From Gonocerus acuteangulatus (lineage: Eukaryota > Arthropoda > Insecta > Hemiptera > Coreidae), in assembly GCA_946811695.1 (NCBI GenBank), contig OX328132.1, positions 92,461,900-92,525,899 on the forward strand: a DNA stretch of 64,000 bases. Direction: 5' to 3'. How positions within the stretch are numbered: the first letter of the stretch is position 1; each line of letters starts with the position of its first letter. The position numbers and the translations under genes were made by a program. Positions 32,284 to 44,856 of this stretch are shown in pieces. The notes beneath the pieces were generated by a model. It saw only the letters and a program-made list of their open reading frames with translations. It was not told the origin of the DNA and did not search any database.

Positions 32284-32839
32284 ATGTCTGCAGTACATCC
32301 CCCTACTAGTACGTAAGCGTAGAATAAGGTGTAGTATTAAGTCCAACTCCAGGTTCCAATCCGTTGGGCCTGGAGCTCTTACATGTACGTATAATAAATT
32401 TGGGAGGGTGGGAAAAAAAAATGCCTGCTATAGCAAGAGCTACTGGTGTCTGTGTTCCTTTTCTCTGTCCGTATAGATTATTCTAACACAAAATATCAGG
32501 TTTGTTAACCACAAACATTTTCACATTGGATCATTTTTCTCTCTTTGAATTTCCCTGTTCAGAATTTGCAACTTAAACGGTTTTGCATTTATAGGGTTTC
32601 AGGCTCTCTTTTAAGTATTTTCAGGTGGAAAATCGATTTTAAGGTGATATCATCCCAGAATTTTAGGGGAACTAGATCCCTGGTATGAGGAACTCTAAAA
32701 CAACTTACATGCTTTATCATTTTCCTATAGTAATTTTTTATTAGTCATTCATCTAAATAAAGGTATAAAATACCCGAGAATATTTGTGCATTCCGTATAT
32801 TTTGTTAAATATCCCGAGAACAAAAACTGGGTTAAGTGT
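30930..32839. other. AT-rich region with SINE and microsatellite
   Basis: Outside the SINE at 31258-31430 and (TA)n at about 32233-32283 I see no supportable gene. A minus-strand frame near 31900-32000 (FPVTVDVKKEKGPWKVVDQI) looks protein-like but has no exon boundaries I can defend. Confidence 0.4.
31258..31430 (-). mobile_element. tRNA-headed SINE
   Basis: Same family as 726-926, with complete head (CCCGTGGTCTAGTGGCTAGC) and tail GGCGCTAATGGCC. TGAAGTT flanks both sides (31251-31257 and 31431-31437). Confidence 0.85.
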
Positions 32840-33213
32840 AACCTTTCGTAACTTCAGTTACAAGTCCTTTATTAAAGGCTCTATATATTTCGCACCCTTC
32901 TGGCGCATCTTCAGGAACTAAAAATATTAACTACAAATATTTCTGGTCAAATCATAAATTATAAACAGCCCATGGGAATTAACATTCCGACAACCACTGC
33001 TTTGTTAATACTAAAAGATTCTACATGGTGGGTAGGTATATCAGCCGATTATTTACCGATTCTAATATCGATACAATTAGGTTAATTTTCAGGACATTTA
33101 GAATCGATAAATAATGACAAGAAAAATGTTTAGTAATTATCTGAAGAGGTGCCATAAAGGTGCGAAACATGTAGAGCTTTGAATAAAAGAATTGAAGCTG
33201 AAGTAATGGTGTT
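32840..33213. repeat. Foldback with CTGAAGA-stem-GAAA motifs in both arms
   Basis: Arms about 32840-32915 and 33141-33213, imperfectly inverted. Each arm, read outward from the centre, has CTGAAGA, one base, a 5-bp stem (GCGCC/GGTGC at 32888-32914 minus; GTGCC/GGTGC at 33141-33167 plus) and GAAA. The layout recalls hammerhead ribozyme cores but has one extra base before the stem. Confidence 0.6.
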
Positions 33214-33328
33214 TTTTTTTATTATTGGCCTTCCGTCACATTTATGTAAATTTAGTGAATTAAAGGTTCAATAAACATACATATTATTACTTTGCTGGTT
33301 TTAATACATATTATTATTCAACAGGCTT

Positions 33329-33538
33329 CATGAGCGTATATGAGGGGGGCGGGCTGCAGTCCCCGAAATTTGTATTAAATCGTTGAAAATGTGACAAAAA
33401 CCTTTTTTTTTATTTATTTATTTATTTATTTGGAATTTACAACAATGTATAAGATACATTTCTAGTAAATTATTGCTAGATTAAACTGACATGAATGTTC
33501 ATGAGGTGGGAAGCTGCACAGTAGTAGTGCCCACTAGA

Positions 33539-33576
<38 letters not shown>

Positions 33577-33744
33577 AAACCTTAAAAATAAATTAACTAA
33601 GATCACTTTGTTTAGAAAAATTATTGTTTTTTGTTTGTAATAGCGTTTTAGTTGGCTAACTATTTCAAGTTCGAGATTGTTATTATTCCATACTCCTTAA
33701 ATGTTCCCAACCCCCTCCGAAATTATGTCCTATACACGCCCGTG
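33329..33744. mobile_element. MITE with 8-bp duplication, copy 3, interrupted
   Basis: Diverged copy of 20151-20399. ACAGGCTT (33321-33328) and ACTGGCTT (33745-33752) are a 7/8 target duplication. A retroelement tail is inserted at 33405-33574. Confidence 0.75.
33405..33574 (-). mobile_element. Short retroelement tail with 9-bp duplication
   Basis: AAAAACCTT is at 33396-33404 and 33575-33583. On the minus strand the unit ends TTGTAAATTCCAAATAAATA plus an A tail. The same unit is at 47768-47884. A T run also lies on the other side (33543-33572). Probably the 3' end of a LINE or SINE. Confidence 0.7.
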
Positions 33745-33752
33745 ACTGGCTT

Positions 33753-34440
33753 TGTCAAATATAATATAGAAATACAACTTAGTTTGTTTATAACTTTGTT
33801 TCTTTAACATTTTTTTTATTAAAACTATGACATTTCATTGCCCTTGCACATGCAGCTCCTGGGATTCAGATTTTGTTTTGTCATTAAAACTTTATTTATC
33901 AAATTATATTCTCTAAAAGAATATTAAGAACGCTCTTGATTTAACACATTCACACGCAATCTACACACCCACTATCACAAATAATTACATATATGTGTGT
34001 GTGTTTGTGGAAAGCTCGATAAAGATCAAATTCATTTTTTTAACGTAGCTACACCCGCAAAACTTACGTCCCTTCGAAATTAGTCAAAAGAAAGGTAAAA
34101 AATGAGGCAGAGGAATGATATCTCATTCAAACAGACATATTCCGAATTCTCCGAACAATTGCCACATACAGTATTAAACTTTTCCTTCAAAAGTTGATAA
34201 GAAAAATCCCAAACAAAACTCTTTAAAATGCTGCATTTTTAGAATAACTATATATAAATTTTTTCTTTTGCGTCTGTATTAAGACCATTAGAACCATGCT
34301 AAAATTATAGTAATATTTTTGAAGCTTAATTTATGGATGCAGTAATAAATAAAGTTTGGATCAGTATCCTGTTTATAAACACCACTGGTCAAATAGTATT
34401 TGTTTTTTTTATATATATATATATTTTTTTATATATATTT
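33753..34440. other. AT-rich, no gene
   Basis: Short GTGTGTGT tract near 34000 and T/TA tracts near 34405-34440. Nothing else recognised. Confidence 0.5.
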
Positions 34441-34614
34441 TTATATACATCTACGTCTAGGTCACTAGCGCCACTTTATCTATAGGTTGACACCATCAAT
34501 GGTGGAGGAGGAAATGTTTTTCAGCGTATCCACAGATAAAAACAAAACACTATCTGCTACAAGCGGGACTCGAACTCGGAAGGAATACGCTATCCACCCT
34601 TGCTCAAGTAGACC
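34441..34614 (-). mobile_element. tRNA-like SINE, third head type
   Basis: On the minus strand, GAGTTCGAGTCCCGC (B box) lies in the head and the tail ends GTGGCGCTAGTGACCTAGACG, close to the tail of the main SINE family. Different head, same tail. Confidence 0.65.
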
Positions 34615-35780
34615 TTAAAGAATATAGTATTCTATATTTTTTTCAAACTATTTTATTAGTTGTTATTATTTCTATCTCTATAATGAATGTTTTATTTTTA
34701 TTGAGAAACAATAAAAGCAGAATATTGTAATCTTCGGTTGGAAAATATAATATAATGTAGGGATAGCCTTCTCAATCCCTCCGTTTATAAATCCAACATA
34801 AATTTTATATAGATAATTTTCATAGAATTATCTTTTATGAAATAGAGTTTGATACAGCTAATTTTAGTTAAATGAGTTAAATTTTGACTGTGAGGCAAAA
34901 CATTGTTCGACAAGATCTTTATGAGTGTGTATGTTTATTTTGATTAGGTTAAGAATACATTAAATGTTACAATAATACAAATGTTATAGTAATACTGTTG
35001 ACAAAATACAATATATAATGTAGAAATAAAAAAAAGTCGTTTGATCGTAAAATTGTCACTAAAACACAATTAACTCACATTTCCATCTCCTTATAATCAG
35101 AATTCAAACAGAAAACGAACAATATGATTTAAAAAAAAAAACATAAATTGTCATTGATGAAGCCTGAGAAATCAAATCTGAAAAAATATGTACCTCGTGA
35201 ATGGAATCAAATGTTTATTTGGTTTCTTTTTTATCTATGGTCAAGATATATTTCTTTATATTTTGCTATTTGTCTACCATAAAAACCATAAAATGTGCAA
35301 ACAAATTGTCTCTTCGCTGCACAATCATTAACACATCTCAGAAAATTGCAATTGATTATTTTTTTTTTATAATAAAAACATATAGTAAACGTATAATTTT
35401 TTTTTAAACTGTTTTTAATAAATGTTTTTATTGTAGCTCTAAGAAAATAAGTTGTTCTTACATTATTGTAAATATCATTTAAAATTAAGGTCTGCAGATA
35501 AATAGTTTTAAAAAAGGAATTTATACATAAACGTTCTTAAAAATAAACAAAAGAAATTTTTTATGTTATTTTGGAATAAACATAATCTTTTAGTCCAAAA
35601 TACAAGAGATGATTGATTCATTACACTCCTGAATTGTATTATCTCAAATTCAAAAATTATAAGATATAGAATATAGGCATTTACGACGTTGGATTATAAT
35701 GTTTTTAATCATGAAAATTTCTTGGATCGTCTTTTAAAGAAATACTTTTTAAAAAAAAAAAAAAAAAACTTGTAGGTTAT
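34615..35780. other. AT-rich, no gene
   Basis: Long A/T-rich sequence with A and T runs. No supportable ORF or repeat. Confidence 0.5.
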
Positions 35781-35796
35781 AGGATTGTGGGTGTAC

Positions 35797-35842
35797 CTGC
35801 GAGCGGTGTTAGGATGAATACAACGACGATAGGAGCAGTCAT
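35797..35842 (-). CDS. Candidate first coding exon, signal-peptide-like
   Basis: On the minus strand an ATG at 35842-35840 opens 15 codons (MTAPIVVVFILTPLA plus one base) ending at CTCGCAG with a GTACAC donor. The short hydrophobic run ending in small residues looks like a secretion signal. It sits in an unusually GC- and CpG-rich patch (about 35790-35935) in otherwise AT-rich DNA, as a promoter/first exon might. No downstream exon at lower coordinates was found, so this is a hypothesis. Confidence 0.3.
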
Positions 35843-36103
35843 ACCCAGCTGACTCGACCAGCTACTGTGGGGTCGGCGGGAGTTCAGGCAGGCGCGCTCG
35901 ATACATCCTTCCCGGCTGCCCCCCCCCTCTCCATAACATGCTACGATGGAATTTTTTTTTTTTTTTAAAAAAACCGACACTCAGAAAGTACTTTACATTA
36001 GCAAATTTCCGTAATATTCAAATCGCAAGGATGACATCATGGGTGCCAGAAACTTTTCAGCCAGTAGAAAGTTCTACTTTAATGATCATAAACTTGATGG
36101 ACA

Positions 36104-36188
36104 GTAAAAAAAGTCCAACAGACAGGATCTGCGTCATCTTAGCGTGCTTCCGTAACTTCTTATGCCTGGTGTCATTCAGAAAGCTAGG

Positions 36189-36243
<55 letters not shown>

Positions 36244-36260
36244 GTAAGTGTATATAATAT
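36104..36260 (+). mobile_element. Degenerate family-A-like 5' terminus with (TA)n
   Basis: AAAAAAAGTCCAACAGACAGG then CATCTTAGCGTGCTTCCG, followed by (TA)n at 36192-36241. Rest of the element absent. Confidence 0.55.
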
Positions 36261-36314
36261 ATTGTAAAATCGTAAAACAGCTACTCTCTTGAAATATTGA
36301 ATATAAGTGAGATT

Positions 36315-36371
36315 TTTTTCGGCGCTAATAGCCAAGATTTGTTGATGCGCCGTAAAAAAAAAGAAAAAAAA
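36315..36371 (+). mobile_element. Severely 5'-truncated SINE
   Basis: Only the tail GGCGCTAATAGCCAAG...GATGCGCCGT and A tail remain. AGTGAGATT is duplicated at 36306-36314 and 36372-36380, so the truncation happened at insertion. Confidence 0.85.
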
Positions 36372-36788
36372 AGTGAGATTTAGGAGCCATTATGCACGGA
36401 AAACTTAGTGTCGGAAATCACTCACTCAATTCGTACTCATTATAAGTATCTTGTTATACTAGCAAACACATTTTACTGCTAAAAACAATTATAAAAAAAG
36501 TCCGACTCGCAGGAACTGCAGCACCTTAGCGCGGTTCCGTTCACGTCCTTAGTGCCATTTGATAAGCTTAGAAAAGAAATAAACTTATTTTTTTTATATA
36601 TCTCGTGAAAATTGTCAAAATCCTATCGAACATCTCGAATAAAAGTGATATTAAGGCGTCAGGGGCACCGACAGTAGCTAACTTTTACACAGAAGCGGAA
36701 ATTACAGAATCTCGTTCTCATTCTAAAGCAAAGCTCTATAAATCAATACAAAATATGCCTAATAAAGCCTTTCTAGAGGATACAGAAG

Positions 36789-37041
36789 CATGGGCGTATA
36801 TGAGGGGGGGGCTGAGGGGGCTGCAGCCCCTCCCGAAATTTTGAATTGATGATAAAAACTTCTCGTAAAACCCTTAAAAATAAATTAAATAAGATCACTT
36901 AGTTCATAAAACATATTTTATTTTACGTGTAATAGCGTTTTAGTTGCCTAAAACTATTCCAAGCTCTAAATATTTAGTATTCCATACCCTGGAAATGGTC
37001 TCAGCCCCCCCCCCCCGAAATTGTTTTTATATACGCCCATG
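36789..37041. mobile_element. MITE with 8-bp duplication, copy 2
   Basis: Same site and duplication (TACAGAAG at 36781-36788 and 37042-37049) as 20151-20399, so it inserted before the host element was copied. Confidence 0.88.
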
Positions 37042-37439
37042 TACAGAAGGATCAAGAAGAAGTACACAAGATTGAGTAGAATACCCTGCCTAATATAGCC
37101 TATATAGAATAACATGCCGAATAAAACCTATCTAGTAAATACACAAGGACAAAAAAAAGTCTTGAGGAATAACAAGTCAAGAAAAAAACCTTTATTTAAC
37201 AAAATAAAACAAAGTTTAGTTGCCCAACTACAATAGAATAATATACCTAATTAAGTCTATGGAGTAGACACAAATGGACCAAAAACAAGTATTGTGGAAT
37301 ATTGTTTTTTTTTTTCTAATTAAATACTTTTTATCAATATTTAGTATATAACCTTTGTTGAAAACTATTGATTGCTAATTGATGAATCGGTTTACAACTA
37401 AGTAGTCTTTATGAATATTTAGTATATAACCTATGTTTG

Positions 37440-37617
37440 GATCTGAGTTTTTGGGGTGCTCTCCGCCTAGGCTTTGTATTTGTGTCGGCAGATACCTGGG
37501 GTATATTTACAGCTCTTGAGGATTAACTCTTAGCAGGTAAATTTCCTGCGGCCCCCTTGTTTCTACGGGCATTGAACCGCCATATTCGCTCATAGTATCT
37601 AACCGTTGTGAAGTTTA
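37440..37617 (-). mobile_element. tRNA-like SINE, copy in second family A element
   Basis: Paralogue of 20794-20965 at the same internal position, with GCGGTTCAATGCCCG on the minus strand. Confidence 0.5.
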
Positions 37618-39378
37618 TTTTTTGGATTTAGGACTTAAAATACATATGTAGACTAAATCATAGCAAGAAGTAATCCTCCGTCGTCGGTTCTTAACTATGT
37701 AGACTCGCTAATGTTATCCAATCTTAGACACATCGTATTTAAAATCCACAGCAAAAACACGACATTTCATCAGAATCCCCTGCTAAATAAAACATATATA
37801 GAATAATATGCCAAATAAAGCCTATATAGTGGATAAAAATAGAGGAAAAAAGCCGTTCGTGGTGGTAGAAAATCTTAAAAGTATTTCGCTCAGAAATCTC
37901 CGAAATATAGTCACTAACTTTACGTATCCTGTTTTATAGCCAAATAGATTTATATTCTATAATCAATAAGAAAAACCTACTAACAATAAAAAACTATGGG
38001 TAACAGATGAAAATAGGGAATACCAAGAATAATTCTAAAGAACGAAATCAACACCAGTACTGTAATCTAGATATTCATACGGCATCTTCGAATTCTAACA
38101 AACAAAATATTGATTCTAATTATACGTATCCTGTTTTATTGACAAATACATTTGACTACTATAAGCAATTAAAAACACTAGGGAATATGTCAAATAACTC
38201 GGAGTAGGAGCCTCAACAGTTTCAAGACATTTGAAGGAAATCGACAAATCCAAAACTGAAATTTCATACGGTACAGCCTGATATATTTTTAACAATGAAT
38301 TGTTTTTCTTATTTTAATTAATCTGTTTTATTGTCAAATACATTATCCAACTTTAAGCAATTAAAAAATAACAAGGAATAAAAACAAACAAAATGAACCG
38401 TTCGAATAAACGAAATCAATTACTACAAAGTTTAAGCACTTATTTCTCCGATTGACATAGCCTAATCAAAAATTGTTTCAGAATCTTTTTTGTAGAACAA
38501 TTAGTAAGCTTTCGCATGGTAACCCTCCGTTTACCAATATTCCTAACCGTCTTCGAGATATTAGGGAATGTATACGAAGTTCCCAAAACATTTCATGTCT
38601 GTTAATAAAATATTTTATTCTAATCCTTTCTTAGCTCCAAACGTAACCAAAATTTTAACATATTAGTGTTGATGAAATTCAATGCAGAAAATGTTTCAAC
38701 TGAATCCCATAATTTTAAGTATCAAAATTAAAGACAAAAAGAACAGTTCGAATAAGCGAAATCAATTACTTTAAAGTTTTAAGCACTTATTTCTCCGATT
38801 GACATCGCCTAATCAAAACTTTCATTAGAACCTTTTTTGTAGAGCATTTAGTAAGCTTTCTAGTGGTATTCTTCCGGTTCCCAAATTCTCAACCTTTTTC
38901 GAGATATTAAGGAAAGTATACAAAGTTACCAAAACTTTTTTATGTCTGTTAATAAAATATTTTATTCTACCCCTTCCTTAACTCCAAACGCAACCAAAAT
39001 TTCAACATATTAGTTTTAATGAAAGTAGAACATGCAGAAAATGTTTCAACTGAATCCCATGATTCTAAGTACCCAAACCAAAAACGGCATTCAAAAATTA
39101 TTTTTTCAGTTTTCCCGATAACGGTTAAAGCTATCGCCTTGAAAATGGTTTCATTCGTTTTCCTAGCCCAAGAAGCCTATAAAAAAGTACTTACAAGCTT
39201 ATGGACTCAAAAACGTAAGCGTTACGATTTTTTTTTGCGCGAATTTCGCCTCAAACGCCATCTTCCAGTGGGCGGATTTTGCTGGTTAACGAACTTGACC
39301 TTTCAAATTGGACGAAAGATTTTTGTACCAAATTTCATCAAAATCGGACCATCAGGGAAGCCAGAAATGAGCGAACAG

Positions 39379-39423
<45 letters not shown>

Positions 39424-39667
39424 AATTTGAACCACCGTTATTTTCGGTCTCTAGGGGTTCTGAAACGCGAAATTTTCTTGTCGGCACTTCCGGATTGTTT
39501 CATTGTATCAACCTTATAAGCGGGGTTCCTCCCTATGGGGGAGGGAGGAACCGCGCTAAAACGAAGGGAATCACACAAAGTCCGACTCGCAGGAACTCCG
39601 TTATCATACCGTGATTCCGATGATATCCCTCGTGATATTTGTAAAGAAATTGAATTTGTCATTATTT

Positions 39668-40315
39668 TGGGTACTTACGTACTAGTTGCAAAAATCTCGA
39701 GAAGTGGGTCTCGTTCAGGGATCCGGACCATGAAACGAGAACTACAATGAAGCGTTTCTATTGGTTCATTCCTATGGGCAATTTCATTGGCTGTTTCTAC
39801 AAGTTATATTTAGTGTTTCTTGTTTCAATTCGTAGTGTTGTTTATGTTGTAGTGTTCTTTGTGTCCTTGGTGCTGTTCTTGCGGCTAGGGAAATGAGTAT
39901 TTGGGATTTACCAACGACTGAAAAAGTACTCTTTTCAACCAATGTTAAATTGCATATCGGCCCATTTCCCATCGAAAAACCAGTGATCTTTATTAACAAC
40001 GAGTTGGATTGACTAGAGTTTCGATATAACCTTGAGCGAGCGGAAACGCAAAGCAATTATGCAATTAACATAATTGCCAATGTTATATAACCTAGGAAAC
40101 CAGTAGCACTTCTGTTAATGGCATAATTGCTAAGCGTTTCCGCTCGCAACGCTCGCTCAAGGTTATATTGAAACTCTAGTCAATCCAACTCGCTGATAAT
40201 ATTAATAACTGGTCTTGGTGCAATAAATAGTCGCCATATTGCCTGATCCGGATGACTGAATGGGAGCCTTAACGGGAGCCACTTCTCGAGATCGATGCAA
40301 CTAATACGTAAGTAC
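39668..40315. mobile_element. Small TIR element
   Basis: Ends GGTACTTACGTAC...and...TACGTAAGTACC, with TAGTTGCA and TCTCGAGAAGTGG following in both arms (arms about 60-70 bp). A short frame at about 39895-40011 (MSIWDLPTTEKVLF) may be a transposase start. A foldback (40000-40192) is nested. No clear target duplication. Confidence 0.6.
40000..40192. repeat. 193-bp foldback
   Basis: CGAGTTGGATTGACTAGAGT at the left pairs with its complement ending at 40192; inner arms share CCTTGAGCGAGCG and AAACGC..GCAATTATG. Probably a separate MITE. Confidence 0.8.
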
Positions 40316-40319
40316 CATA

Positions 40320-41056
40320 TGTGAGGAAAAGCATGGGAAAGGAAGGAACCCAGACACCAGTCAGCAATATTGACCATCAGCAGCTAGAGACCTGCATTGC
40401 TCTATGATTCCCATGATTCCCCAATCCTACCTGCCTATTTAGGCTGGGCTAAATCCTAGCTCACTCTCAATCTCGCTCAGTCTCACTCAGTCTCACTCAG
40501 TCTCTCAGTCTCTCCTCACTCACACTCTCTACCACCGTCCAGGCCAGTTGTCCTATCAATACACGCTACATCTCACAAGCCAGCCTTTCATTCTCAGCCC
40601 CCGAATCTCCATCACATTTGGTGGCAGCGGTGAACACGGTCAACACCATCACATTTGGTGGCAGCGGTGAACACGGTCAACACCATCACAATATATTTCA
40701 ATACAAACATGTTACACCTAAACAATAACATCACACTACCACTACGAGTGATTGACGACATAAATTCCAATAAGTCACCACAACACACCACTCATACAGT
40801 CAATCATACAGAAGTAGTAACCCGCTTACACTACTAATAAAAAAAAAAAAAGATCACTCATTCATATGGAACGATGAATGAGAGGACTCTTTGCAAACAC
40901 TCAAAAATGCTACACATAAATCAAAACACGCACCAACACCACTATGACACTTCGATCTCGTCCAAAAACAGCCACAGTATACGAAATCACGACTTGACAA
41001 AAAAAAAAAAAAAAAAAAAAAAATACTAGAACGAAGAATGACGTCATAAGGTTGAG

Positions 41057-41116
<60 letters not shown>

Positions 41117-42847
41117 TAGGTCAAGCCACATAGCTAGTAACATTGCATTTATTTATTTTATTTTTTTCCCCCAATCAAATTAATTTCTTATTTTATAATT
41201 AAGAAAATGATTATTTTAATTCTTTCTTCTCATATTTAAAAGAACCCTAGCATTCAAGTTGCAGGCATTGGATAAATCCCATGAATATAGGTCACTAAGC
41301 CAGCCACGAGCGACAAGAACATGATACTTCTGGGAAGAGCAGCCGCATCCTGCAAGAAGAGCAAAAACCAATCTCAGCATCCAAGTTATCATTACTGCTA
41401 TCTTACAATTCTACAGCCGGCTTCCCAATCCCTCTTTCCTGGGAATAACTCATTCAATCCAAGCATGATTTATTTAACAATTTGCATGAGTCATTTAAAT
41501 CACTAACTAACGCTTGTAAATATTACTAACCAAGGTATCAAAACCGAAAAGGGAGAATTATAGTGCACAATTTCTTATATAGAGCATTTCTATAGAGCAC
41601 AGTAAATAGAGCATTTAAATTTGTGCAAACATGCAGATTCCAATTATTACTATTATTACAATGTACATTGAATGTTTATATTTTCAACGTATGCGCATTA
41701 AAGGTAATAATTCTACATATTAAGCAACTAAATGTTTTAGTTATAGTAATTCTAGTTTAAAATTTTATGAAAGGGTCACTCAAACCAATTCTTGTAAATT
41801 GTTCTTAGAAGTAAGCACCTAATCTTATGTATTTCACACAATTCTCATTTTGTATTTATTTTACATTCTTTTTCAAAAGGGTTACTTCAATCCATTTTTA
41901 TATCATCATATAAGCACAGCCTGTATAAAAACTAATATTAAGAACATTTTGTAATGGAATTAAGCTGCAAAAGGCATCAATATCATCACCAATCTTAAGC
42001 ATTGTATAATTTGAATCATTCCAGTCACCATGTATAATTAAGCACCACATGTATAAAAAGTAATATTAAGCAAAATTTTGTAATAGAATTAAGTCATCAA
42101 TATCATCACCAATCATAATCATTGTATAATTCTAATCACTTTAATCACCATGTATATATGTTCTCAATTCATTCATCAAAAATTGTATTAGTTTGAATTT
42201 GAAAGTTACAGGGGACAACTGACCTAGCACAAATCCATCACATTTCCACCCAACAACCCTAAAAAGAGCTCAGCAGGCAGTCTCTGCAACAATCATCACT
42301 ACACTGCTTGCACCAAATCTAGACAACACTTGGAGGCGGACAGACGCCACTCATCACATGCTCTCCACCTACCACCCCGCAGATTCTCCAAGACTTTGCA
42401 GCACCACAGCGAGAAGCACACACGCTCACATGCATATACCTCATCCTCTTTTCAACGTGTTCCGCTTTAAAGAGAAGGGGGGAGGAAAAGCATGGGAAAG
42501 GAAGGAACCCAGACACCAGTCAGCAATATTGACCATCAGCAGCTAGAGACCTGCATTGCTCTATGATTCCCATGATTCCCCAATCCTACCTGCCTATTTA
42601 GGCTGGGCTAAATCCTAGCTCACTCTCAGTCTCTCCTCACTCACTCACACTCTCTACCAGACTCCACACCTCGACTCTCCACTCTATCATCCCGTCCAGG
42701 CCAGTTGACCTACCAATACACGATACTACTTACAAGCTGCCTTTCATTCTGAGCCCCCGAATCTCCATCACATTTGGTGGCAGTGGTGAACACGGTCAAC
42801 TCCATCACATTTGGTGGCAGCGGTAAAGCACGGTCAACACCATCACA
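40320..42847 (+). mobile_element. Small non-coding LTR-type element
   Basis: Two direct repeats of about 295 bp (40320-40616, starting TGTGAGG, ending ATCACA; and 42479-42772) bracket about 1.9 kb. After each comes TTTGGTGGCAGCGG, like a primer site, in a 37-bp tandem pair. A purine run AAAGAGAAGGGGGG precedes the second repeat. The repeats share CATGGGAAAGGAAGGAACCC and CCTGCCTATTTAGGCTGGGC and are about 90% alike with indels. No gag/pol is encoded; A runs at about 40998-41022 and 41060-41114. Probably a non-autonomous (LARD/TRIM-like) element. The second repeat does not begin TG, which weakens the boundary. Confidence 0.6.
41910..42155. repeat. Two-copy tandem repeat of about 125 bp
   Basis: Unit contains CATCAATATCATCACCAATC and TGTATAATT; lies in the LTR element interior. 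Confidence 0.75.
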
Positions 42848-43059
42848 CTTATTTTGTTTTAATCTTTATTGAAAACAAAATTAAAAACCGAGAAGCAAGA
42901 TTCCAAGCACCACAACAGGAAATTAACAGTATCCTAAGCGGAAATTACTTCCTCCGTCAAAGAATCCAATGCAAACACGTTTCTTATTTTCTTACCTTTA
43001 TGTTAATAAAATACTCATTTTACTGTTAAATTTAATTTAAAAAAAAAATTATATACTGA

Positions 43060-43555
43060 AGTAAACAGAGACAAGATTCAATCCTCAACTAAAATATGGA
43101 AGGGTATTTTGGTTCTTTCCAGGAAAAACGGTTTATTTATCCCCGCCATATGGCTATGCTTGTCCTTTAAGGGTTAAGGATGGCTCTATAAGTCAATAAA
43201 AAAAATAGAAATACTTATTTCAATCTTTAATGACTTAAAAAACAACCATTTAAAAAGTAAGGTAAAAAGAGAAAAAAAACGTTCAAAAGAATAAACAGTA
43301 CACTAATAGAAAACACTCATACAGCATCTAGGAATTGCGCTCGGAAAGCTCTATTTTAAATAACAGGAAATTGGTTCTCATTTTATGTGGCCTCTTTTTT
43401 ACAAAAATAACAACCAATAAAAAGCTGATAAAAGAGAAACAGATAAAAAGAACCGTTCAACTAAACAAAACCAACAACGTATTTCTCCTAATGACATTGC
43501 CCAATTAAATATTGCTTGAAAACCTTTTTCGTAGATCATTTAGTAAGCTTTCAAA

Positions 43556-43617
<62 letters not shown>

Positions 43618-43800
43618 GTGTGTGTGTGTGAGTGAATGTATGCATGTGTCTCATTGCTTACAATCAGCCTCAAAAGGCCCAATTTTAATTAAATTCTGAT
43701 TAAAAATACGTTGTCAGATTCGACAGAATAAGTTCTTTAGCCAGCAGAATCTCGCCATACAAATTATGTCACTTCCAATGTGATAACTATAAGCGTTTTC
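43060..43800 (+). mobile_element. Degenerate family A fragment with (TA)n
   Basis: AGAACCGTTCAACTAAACAA, CTCCTAATGACATTGCC and TTAGTAAGCTTTCAAATG match the family-A interior. (TA)n at 43557-43616 interrupts it. 42848-43060 holds nothing recognised. Confidence 0.6.
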
Positions 43801-43939
43801 AAGAATTGAGGACACGCTTATAATTTTGGTTTTTGTAACTTCAAAACGACAAATTCAGTTGATTTTTTTTCCAAACGTTTAATACTCATGCGATCTAGGA
43901 TATACAGATTTTGATTTGGCTTCAGGTAGAGGAGGAAAA

Positions 43940-44803
43940 GTCCGTGACGCAGAAGCTGCATAACTAAGCACTTTCCTCAGAATTTGGGTAGTATTATGCT
44001 TTCCAGAATAATTTGCTTAAAATATCCTATAAAAATGAAATAAAAACATGAATAGTTCTCTCTTAATTTTGTAATGAGTAACTGTTCAATTATTAATTTT
44101 GTAATTAATTTGATTCCTGAGTTATGTTTACACATGGTAGCTACTACAATACTTCGTTAATACAAAAACTTCATATTTTCGCCTTTTGATTTGACGCAGG
44201 AACAGGATACAGTCTCTTCAGTGGTAGAATGCGCTCCTTGCGGCGGCCTGGGGGCTATTCTATTGAAATATATTACAAAGTAAACCCCACTTTCCGATAG
44301 ACCGATTTACATCATTTTTACAAAACGTCTTTCTCATGAGTTACCCACGACGATACCGCGTTTCGTTACAATACAGCAGAAATTACGACCCCAGAAAACC
44401 CCCCCTCCTAATGAACCGATTTTGTTTATTTTTAAAACACATATTTACCTGTAGATTACCACTACGAATACCGAGTTTCGTCAAAATATAACAAAAATCA
44501 CGGCTGGTAGTGGCGAATTGGTATTGTGGGTCCGGAGTAAACCCCCCCCCCTCCTAATGAACCGATTTAGTTTATTTTTACATCTCACTTTTCTCTCTAT
44601 ATTACCACTACGAATACCAAGTTTCGTTGAAATATAACAAATATTACGGCTGGCATGGTCAAATTAGTGTTTTCGGTTCGGTGTAAACCCCCCCTTCCGG
44701 TGGACCGATTTTGGCGGTTAACGAACTCGTTCAATCGTTTCAAGTTTTGTGAAGAAAAAACAAAAACTCTGGCCGCTATCGTGTTAACAGACACATATAT
44801 ATT

Positions 44804-44856
<53 letters not shown>

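Larger units (their letters stand above)
36494..39560 (+). mobile_element. Full family A element, copy 2
   Basis: Starts A(n)GTCCGACTCGCAGG...TTAGCGCGGTTCCG and ends with the hairpin GGTTCCTCCC/GGGAGGAACC and GCGCTAAAA. Block GGTTAACGAACTTG at about 39285, (TA)n at 39383-39421. About 3.07 kb, collinear with 19857-25738, with empty sites at 38148-38160 and 38785-38793. The inner stem and 5' string TTAGCGCGGTTCC are inverted copies. Another 5'-like terminus (AAAGTCCGACTCGCAGG) begins at once at 39578. Confidence 0.88.
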
